64,000 nucleotides of DNA from contig NZ_BCQM01000003.1 of assembly GCF_001552075.1 (NCBI RefSeq), forward strand, positions 1-64,000. The letters are read 5' to 3'. Shown here piece by piece: positions 45,892-55,594 of the stretch. The position numbers and the translations under genes are program-made. The first letter of the stretch is position 1. Each line of letters begins with the position of its first letter. The stretch is from Arthrobacter luteolus NBRC 107841 (GTDB taxonomy: Bacteria > Actinomycetota > Actinomycetes > Actinomycetales > Micrococcaceae). The notes beneath the pieces are model-generated. The model saw only the letters and a list, made by a program, of their open reading frames with translations. It did not search any database and was not told the origin of the DNA.

Positions 45892-46116
45892 GCGGATTCC
45901 CTCCGTCGGCATGGTGGCCCAATGTATCTGAGGCAGGCCCGATGAAGGGGAAGGGGACCAGGATTTGGCACGCGCCGGAGCGGATGGGTGAAAGACGCGT
46001 GGCCGCCCGTTTCCGTTCCTCCGGATGGCGCCCGCCGCTGACCCGTTCCCTCGCTGCCGGGCCCGCCCTATAGTGCCTTAAGGGGAACCCTCCAAGGATG
46101 AGCGAGGCTCACAGTC

Positions 46117-47079
46117 ATGGCCAACATCACCACCAGACCAGTCACCAAACTCGGAATCGTCGGAGCAGGAAGTGTGGGGACCGCGCTGGCCTACGCCGCC
46201 CTCATCCGGGAAGCCGCCCGGGAAATCGTCATTTACGACATCGACGCCGCGCGGGCGGAAGCCGAAGCGCTGGACCTCTCCCACGGCACCCAATTCACCG
46301 GCGCCAACACGGTCACCGGCGGCGGGCAGATTGAGGCGATGGCCGGATCCGACGTCATAGTGATCACGGCCGGTGCGCGCCAGAAGCCCGGCCAAACCCG
46401 GCTGGACCTGGCAGCAGCCAATGTGCGGATCATGGAATCGCTGATGCCGCTGCTTATGGAACAGGCGCCCGAGGCCGTCTATGTCCTGGTGACAAATCCC
46501 TGTGACGTCCTGACCGTAGCCGCCCAAAAGATCACCGGCCTGCCGTCCAACCGGATCTTCTCCTCCGGAACCGTGCTGGACACCTCCCGCCTCCGCCTGC
46601 TGGTGGCCCGGTCTGCCCACGTCCTGATGACCAGCGTGCACGCAACGATCATCGGCGAACATGGTGACAGCGAATTCCCGGTCTGGTCCAGTGCGACCAT
46701 TGGGCCCGTGCCCATCCGCGAGTGGCAGATCAGCGGCCGCCAGGTCTTCACCGACGAGCTGCTGGCAGCCATTACAGACGACGTCGTGAACGCGGCTTAC
46801 AAGGTCATCGAAGGCAAGGGTGCCACGAACTACGCGATCGGGCTCGCCGGCGTGAGGATCGTGGAGGCCGTCTTCGAGGCCCAAAACGCAGTTCTTCCCG
46901 TCTCGGCGCTTCTGCGGGGACAGCACGGCATCTCCGGGGTGGCACTGTCGCTGCCCAGCATCGTTGGCTCCGGCGGCGTCTATAAGATGCTGGAAATGCC
47001 GCTCGACGACGGCGAGACACAGGCCCTGCAGGACTCTGCCGAAACTCTGCGCAACAGCCTGCAGACCCTCGGAATCTAG
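46117..47079 (+). CDS. ldh: L-lactate dehydrogenase (NAD-dependent)
   Basis: The 320-residue protein has the Rossmann motif GIVGAGSVGTALAYA, the NAD-selective Asp in IVIYDIDA, the substrate loop GARQKPGQTRLDL (Arg residues), VTNPCDVLT, and the catalytic His in IGEHGDSEFPVWS. It interconverts pyruvate and L-lactate, the soluble counterpart of the LutABC route elsewhere in the window. GAGG lies eight bases before the ATG. It ends just before a 13-G run (47084-47096). Confidence 0.93.
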   Translation: MANITTRPVTKLGIVGAGSVGTALAYAALIREAAREIVIYDIDAARAEAEALDLSHGTQFTGANTVTGGGQIEAMAGSDVIVITAGARQKPGQTRLDLAAANVRIMESLMPLLMEQAPEAVYVLVTNPCDVLTVAAQKITGLPSNRIFSSGTVLDTSRLRLLVARSAHVLMTSVHATIIGEHGDSEFPVWSSATIGPVPIREWQISGRQVFTDELLAAITDDVVNAAYKVIEGKGATNYAIGLAGVRIVEAVFEAQNAVLPVSALLRGQHGISGVALSLPSIVGSGGVYKMLEMPLDDGETQALQDSAETLRNSLQTLGI

Positions 47080-47127
47080 GTTCGGGGGGGGGGGGGAGAG
47101 GGCACTGCGCCACCCGCAGTGCAGGGA

Positions 47128-48276
47128 CTAACCGCCCGTGTAGGCGTAACCCGACGGCACCACCCCGCCCGGCGGCACCACCCCACTCGGCTGCACCCCG
47201 GCGGGTCCGGCGGGCGCCCCGGAGGCTCCGCCAGGCACGGCTGCCGTCCCCGGCACGCCACTCGGCACCGGCCCCACCGCGCCCGTCCCCGGCACCTCAC
47301 CCGGCAACCCATCCGGCCCCACCCCACCCGGCACCCCAGCGGCCGGCTCAACCAGCGCACCATAGGTATCCGGGCGCCGGGTATCGAGGAACGGGAAGAG
47401 CGTGCGCCAATGGGCACACTGGTCCAGATCGAGGTCGGCAATCAGCACCGCCGATTCGTCCCGCGGAGCCTGCACCAGGACCCGGCCGTACGGATCGCAG
47501 ATAAACGAGGACCCGTAGAACGTGACGTTGCCTTCGTTGCCCCACCGGTTCGGGACCACCATAAACAGCCCGTTGGCAACGGCATTGCCCAGGATCACCT
47601 TCTGCCAGATCGGCTGCGTATCGAAGTCCGGGAAATCCGGTTCCGATCCAATCGCCGTCGGATACACCAGTACCTCCGCCCCGCCCAGTGCATACAGCCG
47701 GGCCAGCTCAGGAAACCACTGGTCCCAGCAGCTGGGCAGGCCCAGCCTCGCGCCGTCGAGCTCCGCAGGGGCATGGACCCGGTAGGCATCCGCGGCTGCC
47801 GGGCCGGGCCGAAAATACCTGTCCTCGTAGTACCCGGTGGCAGCCGGTATGTGCAGTTTGTGCGTGCGGGCCAGCAGGCCGCCGTCCGGTGACACCAGGA
47901 TCGCTGTGTTCAGCCCGCGTCCGTCCGGCCCGTCGGCCCGTTCGTACAGCGATGCCTGCACACAGACGTCGTGGCGCCGCGCGGCCGCCGCAGCGAAAGC
48001 GAAGGTTGGGCCGGCGGTGAGGTCCTCGGCAAGGTCCGCCGGACAGCCGTCGGGCAGGGTGTCCGCGGGGTAGCGGGACAGCGTGAGCTCGGGCAGGAAA
48101 ACGACGCCGGCTCCCTGGTCAGCGGCCCGGGCTATTCCGTCGTTGAGCTCTGCTTTCACAGCTTCCGGATCCGGCTGCCAGCGGTGCTGGACCACCCCCA
48201 CCCGCAGTGCCGGCCGGGTACTGGGACCGGTTGCCGCGGGAGAGCGCAGGGCGCCGGTGCGGGTGACCTCGATCAT
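47128..48276 (-). CDS. Carbon-nitrogen hydrolase, N-carbamoylputrescine amidase/beta-ureidopropionase-like, with Pro/Gly-rich tail
   Basis: The 382-residue protein has the nitrilase triad: Glu in FLPELTLSRYPA, Lys in RTHKLHIP, and Cys in GLPSCWDQWFPE. GNAVANGLFMVVPNRWG resembles agmatine/carbamoylputrescine and ureidopropionate amidases. The family domain ends near residue 310. The remaining ~70 residues are a VPG/PSGV/GAP-type low-complexity tail encoded by C-rich repeat DNA that runs to a poly-G tract. GGAGG lies six bases before the ATG. It follows the aldehyde dehydrogenase by 45 bases, in an apparent amine-degradation operon. Confidence 0.83.
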   Translation of the reverse strand: MIEVTRTGALRSPAATGPSTRPALRVGVVQHRWQPDPEAVKAELNDGIARAADQGAGVVFLPELTLSRYPADTLPDGCPADLAEDLTAGPTFAFAAAAARRHDVCVQASLYERADGPDGRGLNTAILVSPDGGLLARTHKLHIPAATGYYEDRYFRPGPAAADAYRVHAPAELDGARLGLPSCWDQWFPELARLYALGGAEVLVYPTAIGSEPDFPDFDTQPIWQKVILGNAVANGLFMVVPNRWGNEGNVTFYGSSFICDPYGRVLVQAPRDESAVLIADLDLDQCAHWRTLFPFLDTRRPDTYGALVEPAAGVPGGVGPDGLPGEVPGTGAVGPVPSGVPGTAAVPGGASGAPAGPAGVQPSGVVPPGGVVPSGYAYTGG

Positions 48277-48321
48277 GCAAAACCTCCAGAAGGTGAAGCA
48301 GCGGGTGGGGGAGGGCCGGAA

Positions 48322-49815
48322 TTACCGGGCCCGGAAGACCGTGTCCTGCCAGTCCTTGTGGGCGGCAGCATCGCGGCTCATCATCACGTGCTTGACGTTG
48401 GTGTATTCCTCGAAGGAGTACATGGACATGTCCTTGCCGAAGCCGGAGGCCTTGTAACCGCCGTGCGGCATTTCGGAAACGATCGGAATGTGGTCGTTGA
48501 CCCAGACGCAGCCAGCCGCGATTTCTTCGCTGGCCCGCAGGGAGCGGGAGAGGTCCCGGGTCCAAGCGGAGGCCGCCAGGCCGTAGGGGGTGTCATTGGC
48601 CAGGGCGATGCCTTCCGCATCCGGGCCGAAGGGCAGGGCGGTCAGCACCGGGCCGAAGATTTCCTCCTGCACAATCTCCGAACTCTGGGCGGCGCCGGCG
48701 ACCAGGGTGGGCCGGTAGAACGCTCCGGCTGCCAGCTCCCCGCCCGGAGCCTCGCCGCCGGCCAGGATCTGTGCCCCTGATTCCCGGGCACGGTTCACAA
48801 AGCCGGCAACCTTGTCCCGGTGCGCGTGGCTGATCAGGGAACCAAGGTCCGTGTCCGGGTCGGTGGGATCTCCCACCACAACGGCGTCCATCAGTTCCGC
48901 CACCCGTGCGGTGAAGGCCTCGAACAGCGGGGCCTGGATGTAGGCGCGGGTCGCTGCGGTGCAGTCCTGGCCGCCGTTGATGATGGATCCGGCAACCGCC
49001 CCGTGCGCGGCGGCCTCGAGGTCGGCGTCGTCGAAGACCACAAACGGAGCCTTGCCGCCGAGTTCCAGATGCACCCGCTTCGCCGTGCGGGCTGCCATGG
49101 CCATAATGTGGCGGCCGACGGCGGTGGATCCGGTGAAGGAGGTCATGGCCACATCCGGGTGGGTCACCAGGGCCTCACCGGCCACGGGACCGGACCCGGT
49201 AACAATGTTGATCACGCCGTCGGGAATACCAGCTGCGGCCGCGGCTTCAGCGAAGATCAGGGACGTACCGGGTGTCAGCTCCGAGGGCTTGAGCACAATC
49301 GTGTTGCCGGCGGCGATGGCGGGGAGGATCTTCCAGCCCGCCATCTGCAGCGGGTAGTTCCATGGGGAGATGGAGCCGATGACACCGATCGGCTCCCGCC
49401 GGACCATGGAGGTTCCGCCGGCACCGTACTCGCCTGCAGCCAGGCCGTGCAGCTGCCGGGCTGCTCCCGCAAAGAAGGATGCGTTGTCCACCGTTCCCGG
49501 CACATCGAATTCCGTGGACATCCGGATGGACTTGCCGGTCTGGGCGGTCTCGAGTTCGGCCAGCACCCCGGCCCGGGCATCGAGTTCGGCGGCCAGCTTC
49601 AGCAGCGCCTCGGCACGTTCGCCGGGGGTCCGCTTGGACCATCCTGCATACGCCTGTTTGGCGGCGGCGACGGCGTCGTTAACGTCTGCGGTGTCCGCGT
49701 AGCGCAGGATCTCGGCAACCGCGCCGGTGGCCGGGTTGATGCGTTTGGCCTCCTCGCCGCTGCCCTGCTGGTAGCGGCCGTTGATGAACTGGTGGCCTTC
49801 GGTGAACTGCTGCAT
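48322..49815 (-). CDS. Aldehyde dehydrogenase, gamma-aminobutyraldehyde type (PatD-like)
   Basis: This 497-residue NAD-dependent ALDH has the catalytic Glu in LELGGKAP, nucleophile Cys in [10 protein letters not shown], and cofactor segments [17 protein letters not shown] and FTGSTAVG. It is closest in pattern to gamma-aminobutyraldehyde/PatD dehydrogenases, which make GABA from putrescine-derived aldehyde. The context of a carbamoyl-amine hydrolase downstream and a putrescine locus 10 kb away supports this. Betaine-aldehyde-type specificity cannot be excluded. Confidence 0.85.
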   Translation of the reverse strand: MQQFTEGHQFINGRYQQGSGEEAKRINPATGAVAEILRYADTADVNDAVAAAKQAYAGWSKRTPGERAEALLKLAAELDARAGVLAELETAQTGKSIRMSTEFDVPGTVDNASFFAGAARQLHGLAAGEYGAGGTSMVRREPIGVIGSISPWNYPLQMAGWKILPAIAAGNTIVLKPSELTPGTSLIFAEAAAAAGIPDGVINIVTGSGPVAGEALVTHPDVAMTSFTGSTAVGRHIMAMAARTAKRVHLELGGKAPFVVFDDADLEAAAHGAVAGSIINGGQDCTAATRAYIQAPLFEAFTARVAELMDAVVVGDPTDPDTDLGSLISHAHRDKVAGFVNRARESGAQILAGGEAPGGELAAGAFYRPTLVAGAAQSSEIVQEEIFGPVLTALPFGPDAEGIALANDTPYGLAASAWTRDLSRSLRASEEIAAGCVWVNDHIPIVSEMPHGGYKASGFGKDMSMYSFEEYTNVKHVMMSRDAAAHKDWQDTVFRAR

Positions 49816-49883
49816 GGTTTCTTACTCCGTGGATCGTGGGGATTCTGGGGTGAAGGTAAACGCTGCCTGGGAGGGCAGGGTGT

Positions 49884-50342
49884 TTAGGACGGCAGGGTCA
49901 GGTAAATCTTGCGGAGGGTGCTGGTGACGGTCCAGCGGGTGCGGGTCCCTGCGGCGAACCGCATCAATGTGTGGGGAGCGAGGTGATGGGTTGAGGCCAC
50001 GGACCCGTCCGCATCGAGGAACTCCACGGTTGCCGTACCGGAGAGCACCACGAAGACTTCTTCGGCTTCGGTGTCATACATCCCGCCCTCGGACATCTCC
50101 CAGACGCCCAGCTCCACGCCGCCGAACAGGCCAAGTTCCTGCAGCCCGGTGGTTGGTGTTCCGGACGCGGTGGCGGAGGCAGCCACCGGTTCGTGGACCA
50201 GGCCAAAGCTGTCCGGGTGGAGAGGGAGGCCGGCGGGAAGAACCGCGCCGGACGCAGGAACTGCGCCGGCGGCATCCCCGGTCTCGGCAAGCCCGGTCTC
50301 TGCAGGCTTCAGGGGAGCGGGGACAGGGGAGGTGTTATGCAT
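49884..50342 (-). CDS. Cupin-domain protein
   Basis: The 152-residue protein has a C-terminal single cupin barrel (GVWEMSEGGMYDTEAEEVFVVLSGTATVEF, then LAPHTLMRFAAGTRTRWTV) after a ~45-residue Ala/Pro/Gly-rich start. Such proteins bind small molecules or metal; the usual metal-site His pattern is only partly present. It lies 68 bases before the aldehyde dehydrogenase, probably in the same operon. Confidence 0.8.
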   Translation of the reverse strand: MHNTSPVPAPLKPAETGLAETGDAAGAVPASGAVLPAGLPLHPDSFGLVHEPVAASATASGTPTTGLQELGLFGGVELGVWEMSEGGMYDTEAEEVFVVLSGTATVEFLDADGSVASTHHLAPHTLMRFAAGTRTRWTVTSTLRKIYLTLPS

Positions 50343-50435
50343 GTGAAGCTGGGTCCGTTCGGTTGGAAGGGTTGATAACGGGTGGGCCTGGCCGGGCCGG
50401 AAGCTCCAGACCAGGAGGCGCCGGGCTAACGAGCC

Positions 50436-52199
50436 TCATACGCTGGTCCTTTGCAGGCGGGAAGCAACGGCGCCGCTGCGGAGGTAAACGGGTTCCCCGG
50501 CCACCATGGCCAGATCCACTCCAACTGCGGCCAGTTCCGGGGCGGGCAGGTCGAAGGGGTTGGCTGAATGGATGGCCAGGTCCGCCGGAGCGCCGGAAAC
50601 CAGGGATCCGCCTGGTGCCCGGTTCAGCCAGGCCGAACCGCCGGTGTAGGCGGCCAGCGCACTTTGCAGTGTCAGCGCCTGGTCCGGCTGCAGTGCCGGA
50701 GCTCCGGGATGGTCCGGGTGGGTCCGGTTGACCGCCACATGGATGGCCTGCCAGGGATCCGGACTGGAAACCGGCCAGTCAGAGCCCATGGCCAGCCGGG
50801 CTCCGGCGGCTTCCAGTCCAGCGAAGGGATACTGCCAGGCTGCCCGTTCGGCGCCGAGCAGTGGAACGGTCAGGTCCCGCATCTGGTCGTCGTTGCAGGC
50901 CCAGAGCGCCTGGGCGTTTACGGTAACGTCCAGTGCGGCAAAACGGGCGACGTCGCCGGGATGGATGATCTGCAGGTGCGCCATGTGATGCCGGTTGCCT
51001 GACGGATGCCGGTTGTCCTTCTGCTGCCTTCCTGCCCCGGAATGTCCGCCGGGGGAATCCGGCCGGGCGGCGCGGGCCGCGGCGATGGCATCGAGCCCGG
51101 TCCGGACCGCGCGGTCGCCGATCACATGCAGATGCAGGTCGAAGCCGGCAGCGTCCAGCGCCACCGCGGCGGCCTGCAGCACGTCGGGGGACAGATACAG
51201 CAGTCCGCGCCCGCCGGTGGGCTCCGGCCCGGCGCAGGGGCAAGGTTTCAGGTACGGGTCCAGCATGGCCGCGGTCTGGTTCTCCGGCACACCGTCGACC
51301 ATGATCTTGGCGCTGACAGTTTGGAAGCCGGCGTCGGCGTTCTCCGCCCGGCGGTCCCGGAAGGAGTCCACCAGCTCCGGGACCGAAGCCACGGACGTGT
51401 CCCGCGGAACCCACAGCGCACCGGTGGCCCGGGCCTTCAGTTTTCCGGACCTGCTCAGGGAACGGTAGGCAGCGGAGGCGTCCGGGTAGCCGCCGTAGCT
51501 GCCCAGGATGGCTTCCTGCCAGCCGGTGACGCCCAGGGAGAACAGGTGCTCCTGCGCGTCCAGGATGCCGGCTTCGAGCAGCCCGTCCGTCACGGGCGGC
51601 AGGAGATGCGCCACCAGGACCATCGCACCTTCGTGCAGGATGCCGCTGGGCTGCCCGCCGGCGCCGCGTTCTATGCGTCCGTCCGCGGGATCGGGGGTGG
51701 AAGCGGTAATACCGGCCAGCTCAAGGGCGCGCGAATTGACCCAGGCGCTGTGGTGGTCGCGGTTGAGCAGGTACACGGGGCGGTGAGGGACGACGGCGTC
51801 CAGCACGGTGCGGCTCGGGTAGCCGCCGGGAAAATCGCCTTTATACCAGCCGCCTCCGGTGATCCACCCGGCGTCGTTCCCGGCAGTGGGAGGCAGAGCG
51901 GCATATTCGGCGATCCGGTCCAGGCAGGCCCGGGCACCGCTGAGCTCCGCCAGGTCGCAGCCCAGCCGCTCCACCCCGGCGTAGGCGGCGTGGATATGCG
52001 CATCGGTGAAACCGGGGGAGATGAGCCGGCCGCCGAGGTCGACGGTCTGGGTGGCGGGGCCGCCCAGCTCCCGGATTTCCGAATCGGTGCCCACCGCGGA
52101 AATCCGGCCGCCGGAGACCGCCACGGAGCTGGCCCCGCGGACCAGCCGCCGGCCGTCGAAGACTGCTCCGGAATGGAAAATCCATTCTGCGTGTGGCAC
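50436..52199 (-). CDS. Amidohydrolase_3 family protein (YtcJ-like)
   Basis: The 587-residue protein has the composite urease-like domain, metal-site HxH in GFTDAHIHAAY, a barrel His in HLHVIGDRAV, and the late Asp in MGSDWPVSSPDP. YtcJ-type proteins hydrolyse N-substituted amino acids or amides; the substrate is unknown. The GTG start at 52199 is chosen because GAGG lies five bases upstream, even though the frame is open further. It is the first gene of the cupin-PatD-amidase operon, with a palindrome ~115 bp upstream. Confidence 0.84.
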   Translation of the reverse strand: MPHAEWIFHSGAVFDGRRLVRGASSVAVSGGRISAVGTDSEIRELGGPATQTVDLGGRLISPGFTDAHIHAAYAGVERLGCDLAELSGARACLDRIAEYAALPPTAGNDAGWITGGGWYKGDFPGGYPSRTVLDAVVPHRPVYLLNRDHHSAWVNSRALELAGITASTPDPADGRIERGAGGQPSGILHEGAMVLVAHLLPPVTDGLLEAGILDAQEHLFSLGVTGWQEAILGSYGGYPDASAAYRSLSRSGKLKARATGALWVPRDTSVASVPELVDSFRDRRAENADAGFQTVSAKIMVDGVPENQTAAMLDPYLKPCPCAGPEPTGGRGLLYLSPDVLQAAAVALDAAGFDLHLHVIGDRAVRTGLDAIAAARAARPDSPGGHSGAGRQQKDNRHPSGNRHHMAHLQIIHPGDVARFAALDVTVNAQALWACNDDQMRDLTVPLLGAERAAWQYPFAGLEAAGARLAMGSDWPVSSPDPWQAIHVAVNRTHPDHPGAPALQPDQALTLQSALAAYTGGSAWLNRAPGGSLVSGAPADLAIHSANPFDLPAPELAAVGVDLAMVAGEPVYLRSGAVASRLQRTSV

Positions 52200-52311
52200 A
52201 GGTACCTCGTATTTCACTCTGGGGTCTATTCCGGTTTGGCCCAGCGCCTTTTCCGGTCCATTTGTGCAGCCAGCGGCACAAAATGAATGGCAATCAAAGG
52301 ATCGGTAAATA

Positions 52312-52326
52312 ATGAATGGCATTCAT
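52312..52326. promoter_or_regulatory. 15-bp perfect palindrome, candidate operator
   Basis: ATGAATG-G-CATTCAT is perfect. A half-copy AATGAATGGCAAT lies 30 bp away (52281-52294). Both are upstream of the amidohydrolase operon. A TetR- or GntR-type dimer would fit; no such regulator is encoded next to it. Confidence 0.55.
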
Positions 52327-52463
52327 GCGGTCAGACTGCTCCTATAAAACGGGAGCTAAGTGACCTTGTCAACGGTGCTGACCAAGTTGCCGGAATGTTT
52401 ACATCCGGGAAACGCAAGGTGGCAGGAAGCCGCCGGATCACTGTCAGCTGCATCCAGCCAGGC

Positions 52464-52512
52464 GCGTGCCGGAGAGCGGGAAGCAGAACCTGCTCCCCGC
52501 TCTCCGGCACGC
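52464..52512 (-). terminator. 17-bp-stem hairpin after the omega-aminotransferase gene
   Basis: GCGTGCCGGAGAGCGGG (52464-52480) pairs perfectly with its complement at 52496-52512 around a 15-base loop. It lies 40 bases past the leftward aminotransferase stop. No U-tract. Confidence 0.75.
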
Positions 52513-52552
52513 CGGGAATCCGCGCAGCTGGTGCGCAGCCCGGACGGAAGGG

Positions 52553-53926
52553 CTACTCCTCGGTGTGGCCGTCCGCGATGTCCAGGACCTCATCCAGGAT
52601 GCCCAGACCGGTCCGGGCTTCCTCGTCGGTGACGTTCAGCGGCGGAACCACATGGATGCGGTTGAAGTTGGCGAACGGCAGCAGCCCGCGTTCCTTGCAG
52701 GCGGCGATCAGCTCGTTCATGGCCGGGCTGGAGCCTCCGTAGGGGGCCAGCGGTTCGCGGGTTCCGCGGTTCTTCACCAGTTCGATGGCCCAGAAGGCTC
52801 CGGTGCCGCGGACCTCGCCCACACTGGGGTGCTTCTCCGCCAGCTGCGCGAGCCCCGGACCAAAAACGTCCGAGCCCAACCGTGCGGCGTTCTCCACCAT
52901 GCCTTCGTCCCGCATGGCGCCGATGGTTGCCACGGCGGCCGCGCAGGCCAGCGGGTGGCCGGAGTAGGTCAGGCCGCCCGGATAGGCGCGGTCGGCAAAC
53001 CCCGCGGCGATTTCGTCGGAAATCGCCACACCGCCCAGCGGTACGTACCCGGAGTTGACGCCCTTGGCGAAGGTGATCAGATCAGGTTCAACACCTTCGG
53101 CATGCTCAATCGCGAACCACTTGCCGGAGCGCCCGAAACCGGCCATTACCTCGTCGGCGATGAACACGATGCCGTGTTTACGGGTCAGTTCGCGGACTCC
53201 GGCCAGGTACCCGGGCGGCGGAACCATGATCCCGGCGGTACCGGGAATGGATTCCAGGACGACGGCGGCAAAGGCAGCCGGGCCCTCAAGCAGGATCAGC
53301 TGCTCCAGGTGTTCCAGCGCCCGCTGGCATTCCTCTTCCTCGGTGGTGGAGTGGAACTGGGTGCGGTAAAGGAACGGTGCGTGGAAATGCACGGTTCCGG
53401 CGTTGCCGTAATCGTTGGCCAGGCGGCGGGGATCCCCGGTGACGTTGATCGCCAGGGCGGTTCCGCCGTGGTACGAGCGGTAGGCAGAGAGCACCTTGTA
53501 GCGCCCGGTGTGCAGCCGGGCCATCCGGACGGCATGCTCAATGGCGTCAGCGCCGCCGTTGGTGAAGAAGATCGTGTCCAGGTTCCCCGGGGTCAGCTCG
53601 GAGACCAGCCGGGCTGCCTCTGAACGTGCGTCATTCACATACTGCGGAGCGATGGTGCACAGCTTCCCGGCCTGCTCCTGGATAGCCGCAACCACCTTGG
53701 GGTGCTGGTGGCCGATGTTGGTATTGACCAGCTGGGAGGAGAAGTCCAGCAGCTTCCGGCCCCTGCCGTCCCAGACGTAGGAGCCTTCGGCCTTGGTGAC
53801 CGTCATGGGGTTGATCTGCTTCTGCGCGGACCAGGAGTGGAAAACGTGCCTGCGGTCCAGCTCATAGGCCCGGCGCCCGGCGGCGAGTTCCTCTTCCGTA
53901 ACCGTGGTTTCGGTGGTGGTGCTCAT
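52553..53926 (-). CDS. Class III omega-aminotransferase (beta-alanine/GABA:keto-acid type)
   Basis: The 457-residue PLP enzyme has FFTNGGADAIEHAVRMAR (phosphate pocket), VIFIADEVMAGFGRSGK-type Asp, and the Schiff-base Lys in TFAKGVNSGYVPLGG. It moves an amino group from an omega-amino acid to pyruvate or 2-oxoglutarate. It is 20 bases downstream of a CoA-acylating malonate/methylmalonate-semialdehyde dehydrogenase. The pair converts beta-alanine to acetyl-CoA, or 3-aminoisobutyrate to propionyl-CoA. Confidence 0.86.
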   Translation of the reverse strand: MSTTTETTVTEEELAAGRRAYELDRRHVFHSWSAQKQINPMTVTKAEGSYVWDGRGRKLLDFSSQLVNTNIGHQHPKVVAAIQEQAGKLCTIAPQYVNDARSEAARLVSELTPGNLDTIFFTNGGADAIEHAVRMARLHTGRYKVLSAYRSYHGGTALAINVTGDPRRLANDYGNAGTVHFHAPFLYRTQFHSTTEEEECQRALEHLEQLILLEGPAAFAAVVLESIPGTAGIMVPPPGYLAGVRELTRKHGIVFIADEVMAGFGRSGKWFAIEHAEGVEPDLITFAKGVNSGYVPLGGVAISDEIAAGFADRAYPGGLTYSGHPLACAAAVATIGAMRDEGMVENAARLGSDVFGPGLAQLAEKHPSVGEVRGTGAFWAIELVKNRGTREPLAPYGGSSPAMNELIAACKERGLLPFANFNRIHVVPPLNVTDEEARTGLGILDEVLDIADGHTEE

Positions 53927-53946
53927 AGTCGGTACTCCTTCGTGTC

Positions 53947-55437
53947 CTAGGCGTTCTGGGGGAATCCGAGGTTCAGGCCGCCGTGGCTCGGGTCGAGCCA
54001 GCGGCTGGTGACCACTTTGCCACGGGTGAAGAAGTGCACACCCTCGGTGCCGTGGGCGTGCGAGTCGCCGAAGAGCGAGTTCTTCCAGCCGCCGAAGGAG
54101 TAGTACGCCATGGGGACCGGGATCGGCACGTTGATCCCGACCATCCCCACTTCCACCTCGTTCTCGAAGCGCCGGGCTGCGCCGCCGTCGTTGGTGAAGA
54201 TCGCGGTGCCGTTGCCGTACTGGTTGGCGTTGATCAGCGCCAGGGCATCGTCGTAGCTGTCGGCGCGGACCACGGAGAGCACCGGGCCAAAGATCTCGTC
54301 GGTGTAGATGGACATGTCCGGGGTGACGTTGTCGAAGAGGGTCGGGCCGAGGAAGAAGCCTTCACCTTCGGCGTCCGGCTCCACCTGGCGGCCGTCCAGC
54401 ACCACGGTGGCACCGGCCGCAACGCCGGCGTCGATGTAGCCTGCCACCTTGTCACGGTGGGCTGCGGTCACCAGCGGGCCCATGTCCGTGCCGCGCAGGC
54501 CGTCACCGATGCGCAGGGTGCGGGTGCGTTCGGCGATCTTGGCGACCAGCTCGTCGGCGATGGGCTCGACGGCGACCAGGGCGGAAATGGCCATGCAGCG
54601 CTCGCCGGCCGAGCCGAAGCCGGCGTTGACGGCGGCGTCGGCCGCCAGGTCCAGATCGGCGTCGGGCAGGACGATCATGTGGTTTTTGGCGCCGCCCAGG
54701 GCCTGGACCCGCTTGCCGGCGGCAGTGCCTTCGCGGTAAACGTACTGCGCGATCGGGGTCGAGCCCACAAAGGAGACGGACTTGATGTCCGGGTGCTGCA
54801 GCAGGGTGTCCACGGCCACCTTGTCACCGTGGAGCACGTTGAACACACCGTCCGGCAGGCCGGCTTCCTTCCACAGTTCCGCCATCCAGTTGGCGGCCGT
54901 GGGGTCCTTCTCGCTCGGCTTGATAACGACGGTGTTTCCGGCGGCGATGGCGACGGGGAAGAACCACATGGGAACCATGGCCGGGAAGTTGAACGGGCTG
55001 ATGATCGCAGCGGGTCCCACCGGCTGGCGGAGGGAGTGCACGTCCACCTTGGTGGAGGCATTCTCGGTGTAGCCGCCCTTGAGCAGGTGCGGGATGCCGC
55101 AGGCAAACTCCACGACTTCCTGGCCGCGGCTGATTTCGCCGAGGGCGTCGTCGAGGACCTTGCCGTGTTCAGCGGTGATGATGGCGGCCAGTTCGGGCTT
55201 GCGTGCGTTCAGCAGTTCGCGGAAGGCAAAGAGGATCTGAACCCGGCGGGCCAGCGACGTGTCGCGCCAGAGCGGGAAGGCAGCGGTGGCGGCGGCGACG
55301 GCGTCATTCACTGTTTCGGCCGAGGCCAGGGCCACCTGGGAGGTGACCTTGCCCGTGGCCGGGTTGGTGACGTCGGCGAGGCGGGTGTCCGAGGGGGCGG
55401 TGAAAGCGCCGTTGATCCAGTGCTGTGTGGTCTGCAC
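53947..55437 (-). CDS. mmsA: CoA-acylating methylmalonate/malonate-semialdehyde dehydrogenase (MmsA)
   Basis: The 496-residue protein matches MmsA (SPFNFPAMVPMWFFPVAIAAGNT, GGAKNHMIVLPDADLD, catalytic Cys in GSAGERCMAIS, GPLVTAAHRDKV). MmsA differs from ordinary ALDH by lacking the catalytic Glu in the LxLGGK position, as seen here (ALGGAKNH). It forms acetyl-CoA or propionyl-CoA, CO2 and NADH. It is the first gene of the operon, divergent from a PucR regulator across ~157 bp. Confidence 0.92.
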   Translation of the reverse strand: MQTTQHWINGAFTAPSDTRLADVTNPATGKVTSQVALASAETVNDAVAAATAAFPLWRDTSLARRVQILFAFRELLNARKPELAAIITAEHGKVLDDALGEISRGQEVVEFACGIPHLLKGGYTENASTKVDVHSLRQPVGPAAIISPFNFPAMVPMWFFPVAIAAGNTVVIKPSEKDPTAANWMAELWKEAGLPDGVFNVLHGDKVAVDTLLQHPDIKSVSFVGSTPIAQYVYREGTAAGKRVQALGGAKNHMIVLPDADLDLAADAAVNAGFGSAGERCMAISALVAVEPIADELVAKIAERTRTLRIGDGLRGTDMGPLVTAAHRDKVAGYIDAGVAAGATVVLDGRQVEPDAEGEGFFLGPTLFDNVTPDMSIYTDEIFGPVLSVVRADSYDDALALINANQYGNGTAIFTNDGGAARRFENEVEVGMVGINVPIPVPMAYYSFGGWKNSLFGDSHAHGTEGVHFFTRGKVVTSRWLDPSHGGLNLGFPQNA

Positions 55438-55594
55438 GAAGGGCTCCTTGGGATGCGGATTGTGGGGTGTCGCGGTTCTGGCTCCATCCTGCCCAAAGGT
55501 GTGACCCGAGGAACATTGGCAGTCTGACAGGAAATACTAGGAAATCTTTACGATGTGTAAGACGCCGCCGCGGGGAGAGGCCTAGACTCGCGGC

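Noticed and set aside
53983-55527. 514-residue plus-strand open frame
   Set aside because: It is antisense to mmsA and lacks any motif.
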